A stretch of DNA of 64,000 nucleotides from an uncultured Subdoligranulum sp. (GCA_902496185.1 CABUZX010000002.1:1-64000), one strand, 5' to 3'. Counted from the first letter of the stretch, positions 52,492 through 60,567 are shown. Notes: generated by a model not told the origin, from the letters alone. Translations and numbers: made by a program.

Positions 52492-53109
52492 ATGTTAAAT
52501 CAACTTTCTGTAAAAGATTTTATATTGCAAACGGCAAGCGACGCGCCCGTACCGGGTGGCGGAAGTATTTCTGCTTTGTGCGGGGCGCTTTCTTCTGCGC
52601 TTGCAAAAATGGTGGCAGGGCTTACTGTAGGTAAAAAAAATTACGAAGCTGTTTCTGACCGTATGCAAAAAGTTGTGGAGGAAATGCCAAGCTATATTGA
52701 TACGTTGAGCGACCTTATCGAAAAGGACAGCGAAAGCTTTGACAAAGTTATGTTGGCATTTAGATTGCCAAAAGATACGGACGAAGCAAAAGCGTTGCGT
52801 CGCAAAGCTATAGACGACGCAACGGTGTACGCGGCGGAAATACCGCTCAAAACTGCTCAAACCGTAGCTCAATTGTTTGATACGTTGGAGTTTGTTGCAG
52901 AGTTTGGCAACAAAAACGCAATGAGCGATATTGCCGTTGCTACAATGCTTGCAAGGACGGCAATATTCGGCGCTTTGTACAACGTTAGAATAAATCTTGC
53001 GTCCTTGCCTGACGGAGAGTTTAAACAAACTACGTCTGTAGAGGTGCAAAAACTGCACGACCTTGCAACAAGGCGCGAAACGGAAATTCTCGCAAAGGTA
53101 AAAATTTAA
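52492..53109 (+). CDS. fchA: Formimidotetrahydrofolate cyclodeaminase
   Basis: A 205-residue all-helical FTCD_C-family protein: SDAPVPGGGSISALCGALSS, VAGLTVGKKNYEAV and NKNAMSDIAVATMLARTAI. It releases ammonia and yields 5,10-methenyl-THF, linking histidine breakdown to one-carbon metabolism. ATG 52492 with AAAGGAG upstream is preferred to the frame's earlier start. Confidence 0.93.
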   Translation: MLNQLSVKDFILQTASDAPVPGGGSISALCGALSSALAKMVAGLTVGKKNYEAVSDRMQKVVEEMPSYIDTLSDLIEKDSESFDKVMLAFRLPKDTDEAKALRRKAIDDATVYAAEIPLKTAQTVAQLFDTLEFVAEFGNKNAMSDIAVATMLARTAIFGALYNVRINLASLPDGEFKQTTSVEVQKLHDLATRRETEILAKVKI

Positions 53110-53123
53110 GTAAAAATAGCAAC

Positions 53124-53153
53124 AAAAAAACCGTTTGTCAAAACGGTTTTTTT
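53124..53153 (+). terminator. Terminator of the hut operon
   Basis: AAAACCGTTT-GTCA-AAACGGTTTT hairpin with T tract; its last bases overlap the stop of the convergent regulator gene. Confidence 0.85.
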
Positions 53154-53457
53154 ATTTTGTAATATTTTCGATAAATTCAACAAAATGCATCTTTGCCGAT
53201 TCGTTCATTTTTGAGTAAGCCAAAAGCAATCTATATTTTTGCTCGTCTTGTTGAGAAATAGTTTCTTCGTGGTGTCTATCAAGCAGTTCGTCCAACGAGA
53301 CGTCAAAAAAATCTGCAAGTTCTATTAGTTTTTTTATATCAGGCTCGGTGCGCCCTTTTTCCCAATCGCACAAGTTTCCTGCCGACATATTTAGTTTTTG
53401 AGCTAATTCTTTTTGAGTAAGCCCCATTTGTTTGCGCAATTCTTGTAATCGCAACAT
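53152..53457 (-). CDS. XRE-family HTH repressor
   Basis: A 101-residue protein with an HTH_3 domain: LRKQMGLTQKELAQKLNMSA, GNLCDWEKGRTEPDIKKLIE and LADFFDVSLDELLDR, then a helical tail. ATG 53457 has GAGGAG upstream. Two copies of ATACTT-N5-AAGTAT lie in the divergent promoter region, one next to its own start and one on the promoter of the membrane protein at 53611. A self-controlled repressor of that gene is likely. Confidence 0.85.
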   Translation of the reverse strand: MLRLQELRKQMGLTQKELAQKLNMSAGNLCDWEKGRTEPDIKKLIELADFFDVSLDELLDRHHEETISQQDEQKYRLLLAYSKMNESAKMHFVEFIENITK

Positions 53458-53475
53458 ATTATATCTCCTCAAAAA

Positions 53476-53575
53476 ATACTTGAATTAAGTATAATTTTAT
53501 AATATTTATACTTGACAATCTTGACATTTCGTAAAATAAGTACTATAATCTTGTAGAAATACTTAAAATAAGTAT
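53476..53575 (+). promoter_or_regulatory. Divergent promoter with paired operators
   Basis: Plus strand: TTGACA (53521-53526), 17 bp, TATAAT (53544-53549), a full consensus promoter. Palindromes ATACTT-GAATT-AAGTAT (53476-53492) and ATACTT-AAAAT-AAGTAT (53559-53575) lie near the regulator start and over the plus-strand start site; half sites occur between. Confidence 0.82.
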
Positions 53576-53610
53576 TTGACGGGAGAAAAATATAAAAACA
53601 GGAGAAAATT

Positions 53611-54435
53611 ATGGAAATGGAAAATGTTATTCCTACAGAAAACAAGGCAAGAGAAACGTTATTTTCGTTGTTTTCGGGCAAAAGAATGTTGTTTATTGTT
53701 ATTTTGTTTGCAATATCGTTGATTATGCAAATTATCTCTGCAGCAACTAGTGAATCCGGATTAGGCGCTATTGCAGAATTATTGGACTCTTTTATGGAAG
53801 ATGGTAGTGGAGAATTAAGCTCATTGGTAAATACGATAGATAATATCATTAAGATTGTAAATTTCATATTGTTGATTCCGTTGGCTTTGTATACGCTATC
53901 AGTATTGTTTTTTTACATTGGTGGTAAAAAATATGACAAAACAAAGGTGTCTCTTGGAGCAAAATTTTTCAAAATTTATAACATAATTTATATGGTATAT
54001 TACGGACTTTGTATGGCAGGTATAGCAATTATTGGAGTAGTGTTATGTATCATTTTTGCGGAAATAGGAGAGTCTGTTGTTTTGCCTATAATATTATGCC
54101 TTGTGTTTATTGGTATAGTATATTTGATTGCAAGTTTATATACTAAGTCATTTATTATGGCAAGAGGTATTTCAGACGTAATGCAAACTGGTAAAAATCA
54201 ACTTTACGTTTTTAAATACGTAATTTTTATGAATTGGCTTATGGGTATTGGTGCTATTCTCGGTGGTATTGGCAACGGCATAGTTGCACTGATTTCTGGC
54301 GTACTGATTGGTTTGACTTATATCTTTATTGCAACTATTTTCAGTAGTTACAAAAAGGAAATGGGGTTGCCTTCAAAAGAAGAAATGTCTAATGCTCCTT
54401 CTTTGCAAAAGCTTGCTAACAAATATAAAAAATAA
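53611..54435 (+). CDS. Multi-span membrane protein under XRE control
   Basis: A 274-residue protein with six predicted helices (about 27-46, 80-103, 125-150, 155-175, 205-222 and 225-245) and a charged C-terminal tail (KKEMGLPSKEEM). No transporter signature recognised. A strong promoter carrying the operators of the divergent repressor suggests induced expression, perhaps in envelope stress. Confidence 0.6.
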   Translation: MEMENVIPTENKARETLFSLFSGKRMLFIVILFAISLIMQIISAATSESGLGAIAELLDSFMEDGSGELSSLVNTIDNIIKIVNFILLIPLALYTLSVLFFYIGGKKYDKTKVSLGAKFFKIYNIIYMVYYGLCMAGIAIIGVVLCIIFAEIGESVVLPIILCLVFIGIVYLIASLYTKSFIMARGISDVMQTGKNQLYVFKYVIFMNWLMGIGAILGGIGNGIVALISGVLIGLTYIFIATIFSSYKKEMGLPSKEEMSNAPSLQKLANKYKK

Positions 54436-54896
54436 TAGACTTTTTTCAACGGGTGGTTAAGATTACTTCCTATATGGGGCGGGTGGTTTTTTATTGTTTT
54501 CGTTTATATGCCCGACCGAACAAAATTGATAACTTTTTTAACTTATAAAAATTTTACTACTTATTTTTTTAACCGCCCGTTGAACGAAGCATATATCACT
54601 CTCGTCAAACAAATAAACAGTGCATTCAAAAAGGTGTGCTGTTTATTTATTAGTAGAAGGGTATTATTGATTTTTAATATTATTTAAGGACTTTTTTGCA
54701 AAATCAATTTATAGTATAGGCGCAATATCAGAAGCAATAGGTTTGGCTGATTTTAAAGAATTTGGAAAATAGGGGTATTTAAGGAGCTTAAAAGGGTATG
54801 GCTTTAAAAAACCGACAAAATATTACAAATTTGAAGTTAAAACAGCTAAAAAAAATCCTTGTTTTTTCTATAAAATAATTTAAAAAAAACGACGAA
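54436..54896. other. Gap with inverted repeats and possible gene remnant
   Basis: CAACGGGTGGTTAA (54448-54461) and TTAACCGCCCGTTG (54571-54584) are inverted copies with one mismatch, 137 bp end to end. A hairpin AATAAACAG/CTGTTTATT lies near 54613-54650. At about 54690-54880 one frame reads like decayed protein (SIGAISEAIGLADFKEFGK then a stop), too weak to name. Confidence 0.45.
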
Positions 54897-54933
54897 AAAA
54901 ACGACGCAAAATTACAACTTTTCGCGTCGTTTT
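54897..54933. terminator. Terminator downstream of rubredoxin
   Basis: AAAACGACGC/GCGTCGTTTT stem with a 16-nt loop, usable on the minus strand. Confidence 0.7.
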
Positions 54934-54952
54934 GTTGTGTCAAAGGCGGTGA

Positions 54953-55108
54953 TTATTCTTGAGAAAAATCTTCCTTACCTACACCGCACAAAGGGCATAG
55001 CCAACCTTCTGGGAGATCTTCCCACGCAGTGCCCGGGGCAATACCATTGTCAGGATCGCCGACAGTGGGGTCGTAAGTATATCCGCAAATATTGCAAACG
55101 TGTTTCAT
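54953..55108 (-). CDS. rd: Rubredoxin
   Basis: A 51-residue electron carrier: KHVCNICGYTYDPTVGDPDN then PLCGVGKEDF, with two C-x-x-C pairs that hold one iron. ATG 55108 with AAGGAG. Fifteen bp after the desulfoferrodoxin gene; rubredoxin supplies electrons to that enzyme. Confidence 0.95.
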   Translation of the reverse strand: MKHVCNICGYTYDPTVGDPDNGIAPGTAWEDLPEGWLCPLCGVGKEDFSQE

Positions 55109-55122
55109 ATATTTCTCCTTAT

Positions 55123-55497
55123 TTATTTCTTCCAAAGGCCGTGAAGATTGCAGTATTCGTAAACAGCTTCCACCTCGTCGCCGTCGCAGAGAGAGAAGCA
55201 TGCGGTGGGCTTGCTATCTGCAGGGATCAACTTTCTTTGGTTGCCATATTTGGTTTGTATGGAAATCCATTCGATATGGTGTTCTGTTGTCATTGGATGT
55301 TCAACTTCGCCAACAGTGACAAATACTTTGTTGTCTTTTACCGTATATACGGGCACGTGTTTTTCTGTTGAGGCGTCGGTAGTGCCGGGGACAAGTTCTT
55401 CCATTTTTTGTCCGCAACACATAACGGGTACGCCCGTGTCTTTGACCATTGCTACGATATTTCCGCAATGAGCGCATCTTAAAAATCTTTGTTTCAT
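55123..55497 (-). CDS. dfx: Desulfoferrodoxin (superoxide reductase)
   Basis: A 124-residue two-iron enzyme that reduces superoxide to peroxide. The N-terminal desulforedoxin-like centre has RCAHCGNIV and MCCGQKM (Cys residues). The C-terminal centre has the conserved EKHVPVY, EHPMTTEHHIEWI and CNLHGLW (His and Cys ligands). RBS AAGGAGA. It forms an oxygen-defence operon with rubredoxin, typical of strict anaerobes. Confidence 0.96.
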   Translation of the reverse strand: MKQRFLRCAHCGNIVAMVKDTGVPVMCCGQKMEELVPGTTDASTEKHVPVYTVKDNKVFVTVGEVEHPMTTEHHIEWISIQTKYGNQRKLIPADSKPTACFSLCDGDEVEAVYEYCNLHGLWKK

Positions 55498-55530
55498 TTA
55501 TTTTGTCTCCTTTTTTGTGATGTTTTTATA

Positions 55531-55559
55531 ATTATAATATTATTTGACAAATTTTTCAA
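55531..55559 (-). promoter_or_regulatory. Promoter of the dfx-rd operon
   Basis: Minus strand TTGAAA (55559-55554), 17 bp, TATAAT (55536-55531). Confidence 0.75.
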
Positions 55560-55662
55560 TACTTTTTTTAAAAAATAAAAAAGAAATTTTATTTGCAAAA
55601 ATTTTTGTTAAAAAAAGAGCATAACAGCTAAAAGCTACACCCTTTATTTTTTGTATATTTGA

Positions 55663-56208
55663 TTAAAGCATTTCAAGAATAGAATCCACGTCAGAAATCG
55701 TGGCGTCATAAGTTTCTTTTAAATATTTTATACCATAATTATAATCTTCTTCAGTAAAAGAATCAGTAGCATCTTTTGCCACTATTACGTCATAACCGTA
55801 TTGATAAGCATCAGCCGAAGTATGGCGTACGCACATGTGCGTGTGGAGTCCCGTCATAATGACGGTATTTACGCCGAGTTCGTCCAACAAAAGTTTTAAA
55901 TCTGTTTGAAAGAAACCACTATAACGGCGTTTTGGTACTACGTAATCTTTTTCGCAAAGTTCAAGTTCCGGAATAACCTTTGCGCCTTCCGTGCCGACAA
56001 TAGCGTGGTCTCCCCAAAACTTTAGCTCGTGGTCAACGTCTTTTAGGTGTGCGTCATTACAAAAAATAACAGGAACGCCCTTTTGTCTGCAACCCGCTAA
56101 AAGTTGTTTTGTTTTTGGGACGATTGCCAAACCGCGTTCGCATTTGAGCGCGCCCGTTACAAAGTCGTTTAACATATCAACGACCAATACTGCATACTTT
56201 TTTTTCAT
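55663..56208 (-). CDS. pncA-like: Isochorismatase-family hydrolase, probably nicotinamidase
   Basis: A 181-residue cysteine hydrolase: VLVVDMLNDFVTGALKCERG (catalytic Asp), VPKRRYSGFFQTDLKLLLDE (Lys region) and MTGLHTHMCVRHTSADAYQY (nucleophile Cys). The family includes nicotinamidases and isochorismatases. Its divergent neighbour is a NiaR-type niacin repressor, which favours nicotinamidase in NAD salvage. ATG 56208 with AAGGAG. Confidence 0.78.
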   Translation of the reverse strand: MKKKYAVLVVDMLNDFVTGALKCERGLAIVPKTKQLLAGCRQKGVPVIFCNDAHLKDVDHELKFWGDHAIVGTEGAKVIPELELCEKDYVVPKRRYSGFFQTDLKLLLDELGVNTVIMTGLHTHMCVRHTSADAYQYGYDVIVAKDATDSFTEEDYNYGIKYLKETYDATISDVDSILEML

Positions 56209-56236
56209 TGTTGTATCTCCTTTGTGTATATTTACG

Positions 56237-56316
56237 TGTATATACATATAATACTGCTTGTTTTTTATTTTGTCAACGATAATGGCGTTGCTTTTTGTTT
56301 TTAAGTGTGCTAAAAT
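56237..56316. promoter_or_regulatory. Divergent promoters with palindrome TGTATATACA
   Basis: Minus strand: TTGACA (56276-56271), 17 bp, TATTAT (56253-56248), with the perfect palindrome TGTATATACA (56237-56246) at its start point. Plus strand: TTGCTT (56288-56293), 17 bp, TAAAAT (56311-56316) for niaR. Confidence 0.65.
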
Positions 56317-56348
56317 ATCATTAATTATTTTTGAGGAAGAAGCAAGTG

Positions 56349-56867
56349 ATGAACGGAGAGCAAAGAAGAAACATGATTATTTGTCGTCTAAAAGAGGCAA
56401 CTACGCCGATTAGCGCAACTCGTTTAGCGGAAGAGTTTTCGGTAACCAGGCAAATTATTGTAGCGGATATAGCGCTTTTGCGGGCAATGGGGCATGGGAT
56501 TCGTTCAGAACATCGTGGATACGTATTTGACAAAGTTGAAAACATTGGTATATTAAAACGCATTGTGGTAAAGCACGGCAAGGATTCTGTCAAAGATGAG
56601 TTTTATGCCGTCGTAGATAACGGAGGCAAGGTGCTTGACGTAATAGTGGAGCATTTGATGTATGGGATGATTTCCGTCAAATTAGATATTTCTACACGCT
56701 ATGATGCCGATATTTTTGTGTCCAAAATAAAAGAAACGGGAGCAAGTCCGTTGTCGGCTTTGACGGAAGGGTTGCACATTCATACGGTGGCGGTTCCTGA
56801 TGAAAATTGCTATGAAAGAATTGTAAATAAATTGACTGAATTAAAAATTTATATTGAATCGAATTAA
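56349..56867 (+). CDS. niaR: NiaR-type niacin-responsive repressor
   Basis: A 172-residue protein. The N-terminal HTH_11 domain (GEQRRNMIICRLKEATTPIS, LAEEFSVTRQIIVADIALLR) is followed by a 3H domain with its conserved His residues (IVVKHGKDSVKDEF, VIVEHLMYG, LTEGLHIHTVAVP), the family that senses niacin and represses NAD salvage and uptake genes. ATG 56349, GAGGA upstream. Divergent from the nicotinamidase-like gene. Confidence 0.88.
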   Translation: MNGEQRRNMIICRLKEATTPISATRLAEEFSVTRQIIVADIALLRAMGHGIRSEHRGYVFDKVENIGILKRIVVKHGKDSVKDEFYAVVDNGGKVLDVIVEHLMYGMISVKLDISTRYDADIFVSKIKETGASPLSALTEGLHIHTVAVPDENCYERIVNKLTELKIYIESN

Positions 56868-57065
56868 TAAAAACAAAAAAGCACGGATAAGCCGTGCTTT
56901 ATGGCGCGCCTTAAGGAGCTCGCGGTTTTGCCTATCGGCTCAACCCACGCCGCCTCGGGGAGGACGATGCACTGCATCATCCTCTGTATCCCTCGGATTC
57001 TCGCTCCTAATTAAAAACAAAAAAGCACGGATAAACCGTGCTTTATGGCGCGCCTTAAGGAGCTC
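56868..57065. repeat. Duplicated tRNA 3' end and terminator around a hairpin element
   Basis: About 54 bp containing AAAAAAGCACGGAT..CCGTGCTTTATGGCGCGCC and AAGGAGCTCG occurs at 56868-56921 and again at 57012-57065. The second copy is the genuine 3' end of tRNA-Arg(ACG) and its terminator. The 90 bp between have a GAGGACGATGCA/TGCATCATCCTC hairpin. The arrangement looks like a scar of a small element inserted at the tRNA end. The first copy also serves as niaR terminator. Confidence 0.7.
57021..57044 (-). terminator. Terminator of tRNA-Arg(ACG)
   Basis: AAAGCACGG-TTTAT-CCGTGCTTTTTT on the minus strand. Confidence 0.85.
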
Positions 57066-57122
57066 GAATCCCTAACCTTTGGTTCCGTAGACCAACGCTC
57101 TATCCAATTGAGCTAAAGGCGC
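57046..57122 (-). tRNA. tRNA-Arg(ACG)
   Basis: Seventy-seven bases on the minus strand with encoded CCA. Acceptor GCGCCTT/AAGGCGC, D arm GCTC/GAGC, anticodon stem TTGGT/ACCAA around CTACGGA (anticodon ACG), T arm AGGGA-TTCGAGC-TCCTT. Reads CGN codons after A-to-I editing. Confidence 0.95.
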
Positions 57123-57270
57123 ATATTGCTTTTTTGCTAAAACAGTATAGGTCAAAAACTTGGATTTGTCAAACGAATTTAAAAACTTTTAAAAAAATGT
57201 TTTTATTTTTTACAAAAGTAATTACAGGGTTTTAAGGCGCAACTTTTGGTTGCGCCTTAAAATACATTGA

Positions 57271-58227
57271 TTAGTCGTAAAGTTGTGAAACGCTCGTAAA
57301 GGAATAGATACGTTCGATTGCCTCTGCAAACAAATCCGCAACGGTAACTTGTTGGATTTTTTCGATTTGTCTTTCTTCCGGCTGGTGAATCGTGTCAAGA
57401 ATAATAACTTTTTTAAGTACGCTGTCTTCAAGACGTTTGATAGCAGGACCGCTGAGTACGCCGTGAGAGCAACAAGCGTAAATTTCCTTTGCGCCGTTGT
57501 CTGCAAGGGCTTTTGCGCCTTGTGTGATTGTGCCGGCAGTGTCAATCATATCGTCCAACATCAAACAAACCTTGCCTTTTACGTCGCCGATAATATTCAT
57601 AACTTCCATAACGTTAGCTTTTGGACGGCGTTTGTCGATAATTGCCATAGGCGCGTCGAATTTTGCGGCCATTGCACGACTGCGCGCTACGCTACCCACG
57701 TCGGGGCTGACGATAACGAGGTCGTCGTTTTTAAATCCGTTGCGCAAAAAGTATTTTGCTAAAACGGGCATACCTAAAAGATTATCGACGGGGATATCGA
57801 AAAATCCCTGAATTTGCGTACTGTGCAAATCCATTGTCAAAATTCTGTCGGCGCCTGCAGTTTGCAAAAGGTTTGCCACCAACTTTGCCGTGATTGGGTC
57901 TCTTGCTCTTGCTTTGCGGTCTTGACGAGCGTAGCCGAAGTAGGGCATAACAACGGAGCAACTTGCGCAACTTGCGCGTTTAAATGCGTCAATCATAACG
58001 AGCAATTCCATCAAATTGTCGTTGACGGGTTCGCTGGTGGACTGAATAACGAATACGTTGCATCCTCTGACTGTTTCGCCGATAGAAACGCTTACTTCTC
58101 CGTCGGAGAAACGCGATACTTCACACTTGCCGAGAGGCAGTTCAAGTTTGTCTGCAATAGCTTTTGCCAATTGGGGACAGGAGTTGCCGGCAAAAATTTT
58201 TACTTCGCCGTGGTTCATGTTTATCAT
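57271..58227 (-). CDS. prs: Ribose-phosphate pyrophosphokinase
   Basis: A 318-residue PRPP synthetase. KIFAGNSCPQLAKAIADKL, the ATP-site FSDGEVSVSI, DLHSTQIQGFFDIPVDNLL (PP loop and flexible region), KRRPKANVMEVMNIIGDVKG and the PRPP signature LMLDDMIDTAGTITQGAKAL are all present. AGAGG precedes the ATG. The intergenic hairpin AAGGCGCAAC/GTTGCGCCTT (57232-57262) lies after the stop. Confidence 0.97.
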   Translation of the reverse strand: MINMNHGEVKIFAGNSCPQLAKAIADKLELPLGKCEVSRFSDGEVSVSIGETVRGCNVFVIQSTSEPVNDNLMELLVMIDAFKRASCASCSVVMPYFGYARQDRKARARDPITAKLVANLLQTAGADRILTMDLHSTQIQGFFDIPVDNLLGMPVLAKYFLRNGFKNDDLVIVSPDVGSVARSRAMAAKFDAPMAIIDKRRPKANVMEVMNIIGDVKGKVCLMLDDMIDTAGTITQGAKALADNGAKEIYACCSHGVLSGPAIKRLEDSVLKKVIILDTIHQPEERQIEKIQQVTVADLFAEAIERIYSFTSVSQLYD

Positions 58228-58348
58228 AACAAATACCTCTTTTTGTAAGATAATTGTATAATAATCTCAAACCTAATTTATGTCAAGCAAAAAGCGGGAC
58301 AAGCAAAATTTTTGTCAAAAAAACCTTTTTTTTGGTGGCTTTTTTGTT

Positions 58349-58513
58349 TCAATTTGTGATGCCGAGTCTACGGGGACATCCCTCGAAACCCTCGCAAGGC
58401 GCAACGCTACAAACTACGCCGTCGTTTCCGTCGGCAATGGATACACAGTCGGAAAAAAGACAGTTGGCGCAACCGCAGGGCAGTTTTTTTTGATTATTGT
58501 TTGTTAATTCCAT
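58349..58513 (-). CDS. Cys-rich microprotein
   Basis: A 54-residue gene on the minus strand: MELTNNNQKKLPCGCANC... with seven Cys at positions 13, 15, 18, 23, 35, 40 and 46 (C-x-C-x2-C-x4-C, then C-x4-C-x5-C). A strong AAGGAG is 6 bp ahead of the ATG. The Cys pattern suggests zinc or iron-sulfur binding. Family not recognised. Confidence 0.65.
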   Translation of the reverse strand: MELTNNNQKKLPCGCANCLFSDCVSIADGNDGVVCSVAPCEGFEGCPRRLGITN

Positions 58514-58674
58514 AAAAATCTCCTTGTTTTTTTATTTTGTGGGCTAATTCAATACGTAAAATTTTTTTTCAATACTTGCTCTTTGTTAAGTATTATTCCG
58601 TACTTGACAAAAAATATACTTTGTAATAAACTAAAAAAAAGCGTTTTTAAAACGCAAAAAGGAGCAAATGCAAA

Positions 58675-59112
58675 ATGAAAGTTATTTTACTCGCCGACGT
58701 CAAAGGACAAGGCAAAAAGAACGATATAATAAACGTCAACGACGGCTATGCTAAAAACTTTTTAATCAAAAAAGGTCTTGCCGTCAGCGCTACCGTTGAC
58801 GCTGTCAACAAGGCGGAAACGGCAAAAGCCAACGAGGCAAAACTTCGCGAACAACAACGTCAAAAAGCGCTTGCAGACGCAAAGGCTCTTTCTTCTGCGG
58901 TGGTCACGATTGTAGCAAACCACGGCGAACAGGGGCGTATATTCGGGAGTATAACTTCTAAGGAAATAGCCGAGCAACTTGCAAGTCAAGGATACGACGT
59001 AGATAAAAAGAATATCGTTTTGAAGGAACCTATCAAGGTCGTTGGCAAATATTCCTTGACGGTAAAACTGTTTCCGGAAATTTCGGCGGAAATCACTGTC
59101 AACGTAACATAA
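58675..59112 (+). CDS. rplI: Ribosomal protein bL9
   Basis: A 145-residue protein with the L9 N-domain MKVILLADVKGQGKKNDIIN, VNDGYAKNFLIKKGLA, the connecting helix and C-domain GRIFGSITSKEIAEQL. AAAGGAG upstream. Usually next to gdpP and dnaB; here these are missing from the window. Confidence 0.97.
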   Translation: MKVILLADVKGQGKKNDIINVNDGYAKNFLIKKGLAVSATVDAVNKAETAKANEAKLREQQRQKALADAKALSSAVVTIVANHGEQGRIFGSITSKEIAEQLASQGYDVDKKNIVLKEPIKVVGKYSLTVKLFPEISAEITVNVT

Positions 59113-59188
59113 ATTTTGTTAAAAAATAAAGAATAATTATTAGCAAATTAAATCGTACTGCGATACGGTGTTTTGACGGGAGGCAAAG

Positions 59189-60349
59189 ATGTACGGAATA
59201 AGAGATTATTTGGATTGGAGAGGGGATTTGAGTTTTTCGCAAAGTCCCTTGTGTCTCGTTGATCTCGTATGTTTTTCGCAACTCGCGGTGCTCAAGTTGG
59301 AAGATTGCGTCAAAAAAAACGTTACTCTGGACAAGGCTTTCGAAGTTTACGCCAAAACAGGCAAAGCCACGGAGCCATTGGGGATTATTTTGCCGTTTGA
59401 AATGAATCTGTTGTTTAAGGATATGGCAAATAGCAAAAGATTTGCCTCGGTAAAAATCAAGGATTACGTATACGAAGCTGACAAACAAAAGCAAACGCAG
59501 TTTTCCGCTATTACTTTTGATACGACAAAGGAAAGAGTAGTTTGTTTCTCCGGAACAGACGATACTATCGTTGGCTGGAAGGAAAACGTCAATCTTGCAA
59601 GCAACAAACCGACCTATGCGCAACTTCAGTCTATAGATTATTTGCAAAAAATGGCAAACTGTTCAAAGCCGGTTTACGTCATAGGGCACAGCAAGGGCGG
59701 AAACCTTGCTATGTATTCGTTTTTGCATTGTGACGACAAAACGGAACAACGTATAGTCAAATGTTATTGTTTTGACGGTCCCGGTTTGTACGAAAAAATA
59801 TTTGACACGGCGAAAGCTCAAAAAAGATTACACAAAATGTGTTCCGTCTTGCCTCAATATAGCATAATAGGTAGAATGTTTTGCCACAAGGAAGAAATTT
59901 TTGTGGTCAACAGTAATAAAGAAGGTTTGTTTCAGCACGATTGCTTTAGTTGGGAGGTCAAAAGAAACTCTCTTGCAGAACATATCGACGGTTTTTTAAA
60001 GGAGTCGGACGCTATCGACGGACGTATAAAAGATATACTTGCAAAAACCGACGAAAAACAACTTGAATCAATGTTTAAGAGTTTGTTTGATTTTTTGTAC
60101 GGAGAACACAGTTTTACTCTTACGGATATTGCCAACGAAAGAAAATATCTTTTATCTTGGTACGTTGGTATGAACAAAGAGGATAAAAAGGTGTTTAATT
60201 CTATAGTGGGGCAACTTGCAAAAGAGCCTGCAATACGCAAGGTTATCGTTCAAACGCTTAAACAAATGCGCGCGGGCAAACAACAAGCTGAAAAGTTGCA
60301 ATCTGAATTAAAAAACGAAATGCAAATGAATTTTTTTGCGTTTGAATAA
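59189..60349 (+). CDS. DUF2974 (Mbeg1-like) lipase-fold protein
   Basis: A 386-residue protein. MYGIRDYLDWRGDLSFSQSP and NLVDLVCFSQLA-like N-terminus, then FSGTDDTIVGWKENVNL and the nucleophile elbow VYVIGHSKGGNLAMY (Ser in GHSKG), and FDGPGL match the DUF2974/Mbeg1 family, an alpha/beta hydrolase of the lipase_3 type. Function of the family is unknown; hydrolysis of a lipid or ester is likely. RBS GGGAGG. Confidence 0.88.
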   Translation: MYGIRDYLDWRGDLSFSQSPLCLVDLVCFSQLAVLKLEDCVKKNVTLDKAFEVYAKTGKATEPLGIILPFEMNLLFKDMANSKRFASVKIKDYVYEADKQKQTQFSAITFDTTKERVVCFSGTDDTIVGWKENVNLASNKPTYAQLQSIDYLQKMANCSKPVYVIGHSKGGNLAMYSFLHCDDKTEQRIVKCYCFDGPGLYEKIFDTAKAQKRLHKMCSVLPQYSIIGRMFCHKEEIFVVNSNKEGLFQHDCFSWEVKRNSLAEHIDGFLKESDAIDGRIKDILAKTDEKQLESMFKSLFDFLYGEHSFTLTDIANERKYLLSWYVGMNKEDKKVFNSIVGQLAKEPAIRKVIVQTLKQMRAGKQQAEKLQSELKNEMQMNFFAFE

Positions 60350-60374
60350 TTTTTAATAAAAATACAAAAAACGC

Positions 60375-60402
60375 TTGCATTTTTTTTGTGACGTATTATA
60401 AT
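60375..60402 (+). promoter_or_regulatory. Promoter of the leader RNA
   Basis: TTGCAT (60375-60380), 16 bp, TATAAT (60397-60402). Confidence 0.65.
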
Positions 60403-60408
60403 AATATT

Positions 60409-60567
60409 GAATTTAATATACAAGTTTTGGAAACGTACCGTTTCTGAGCGGAAAGTTACGGCTGACTGCAAAGGGTGGGTAAACGAAAAACTTTCGGCGT
60501 CTTAGTTGATCGACAAACGCTGACATTTTGGGTTACTCCTTTGCTATATGCCAAAGGAGTTTTTTTT
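60409..60567 (+). ncRNA. Structured leader RNA controlling the TM1266-family gene
   Basis: About 160 nt from promoter to ATG with several nested hairpins (CGTA-CCG...CGG-TACG at 60434-60460; GCGT...ACGC near 60498-60521). It ends in ACTCCTTTGC/GCCAAAGGAGT followed by seven T. The 3' arm (60553-60559, AAAGGAG) is the ribosome site of the next gene, so the hairpin both looks like a terminator and hides the Shine-Dalgarno. CAAAGGGT (60469-60476) could pair with ACTCCTTTG instead. Does not match a riboswitch class I know. Confidence 0.65.

Noticed and set aside
54690..54880. Protein-coding gene
   Set aside because: Reading frame has stops and no start with ribosome site; at best a remnant.
60409..60567. 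T-box leader
   Set aside because: AGGGTGGGTAAACG resembles the T-box AGGGTGGNACCGCG and the terminator pairing is similar, but only about 60 nt precede it, too short for stem I with a specifier loop, and the downstream genes are not amino-acid related.
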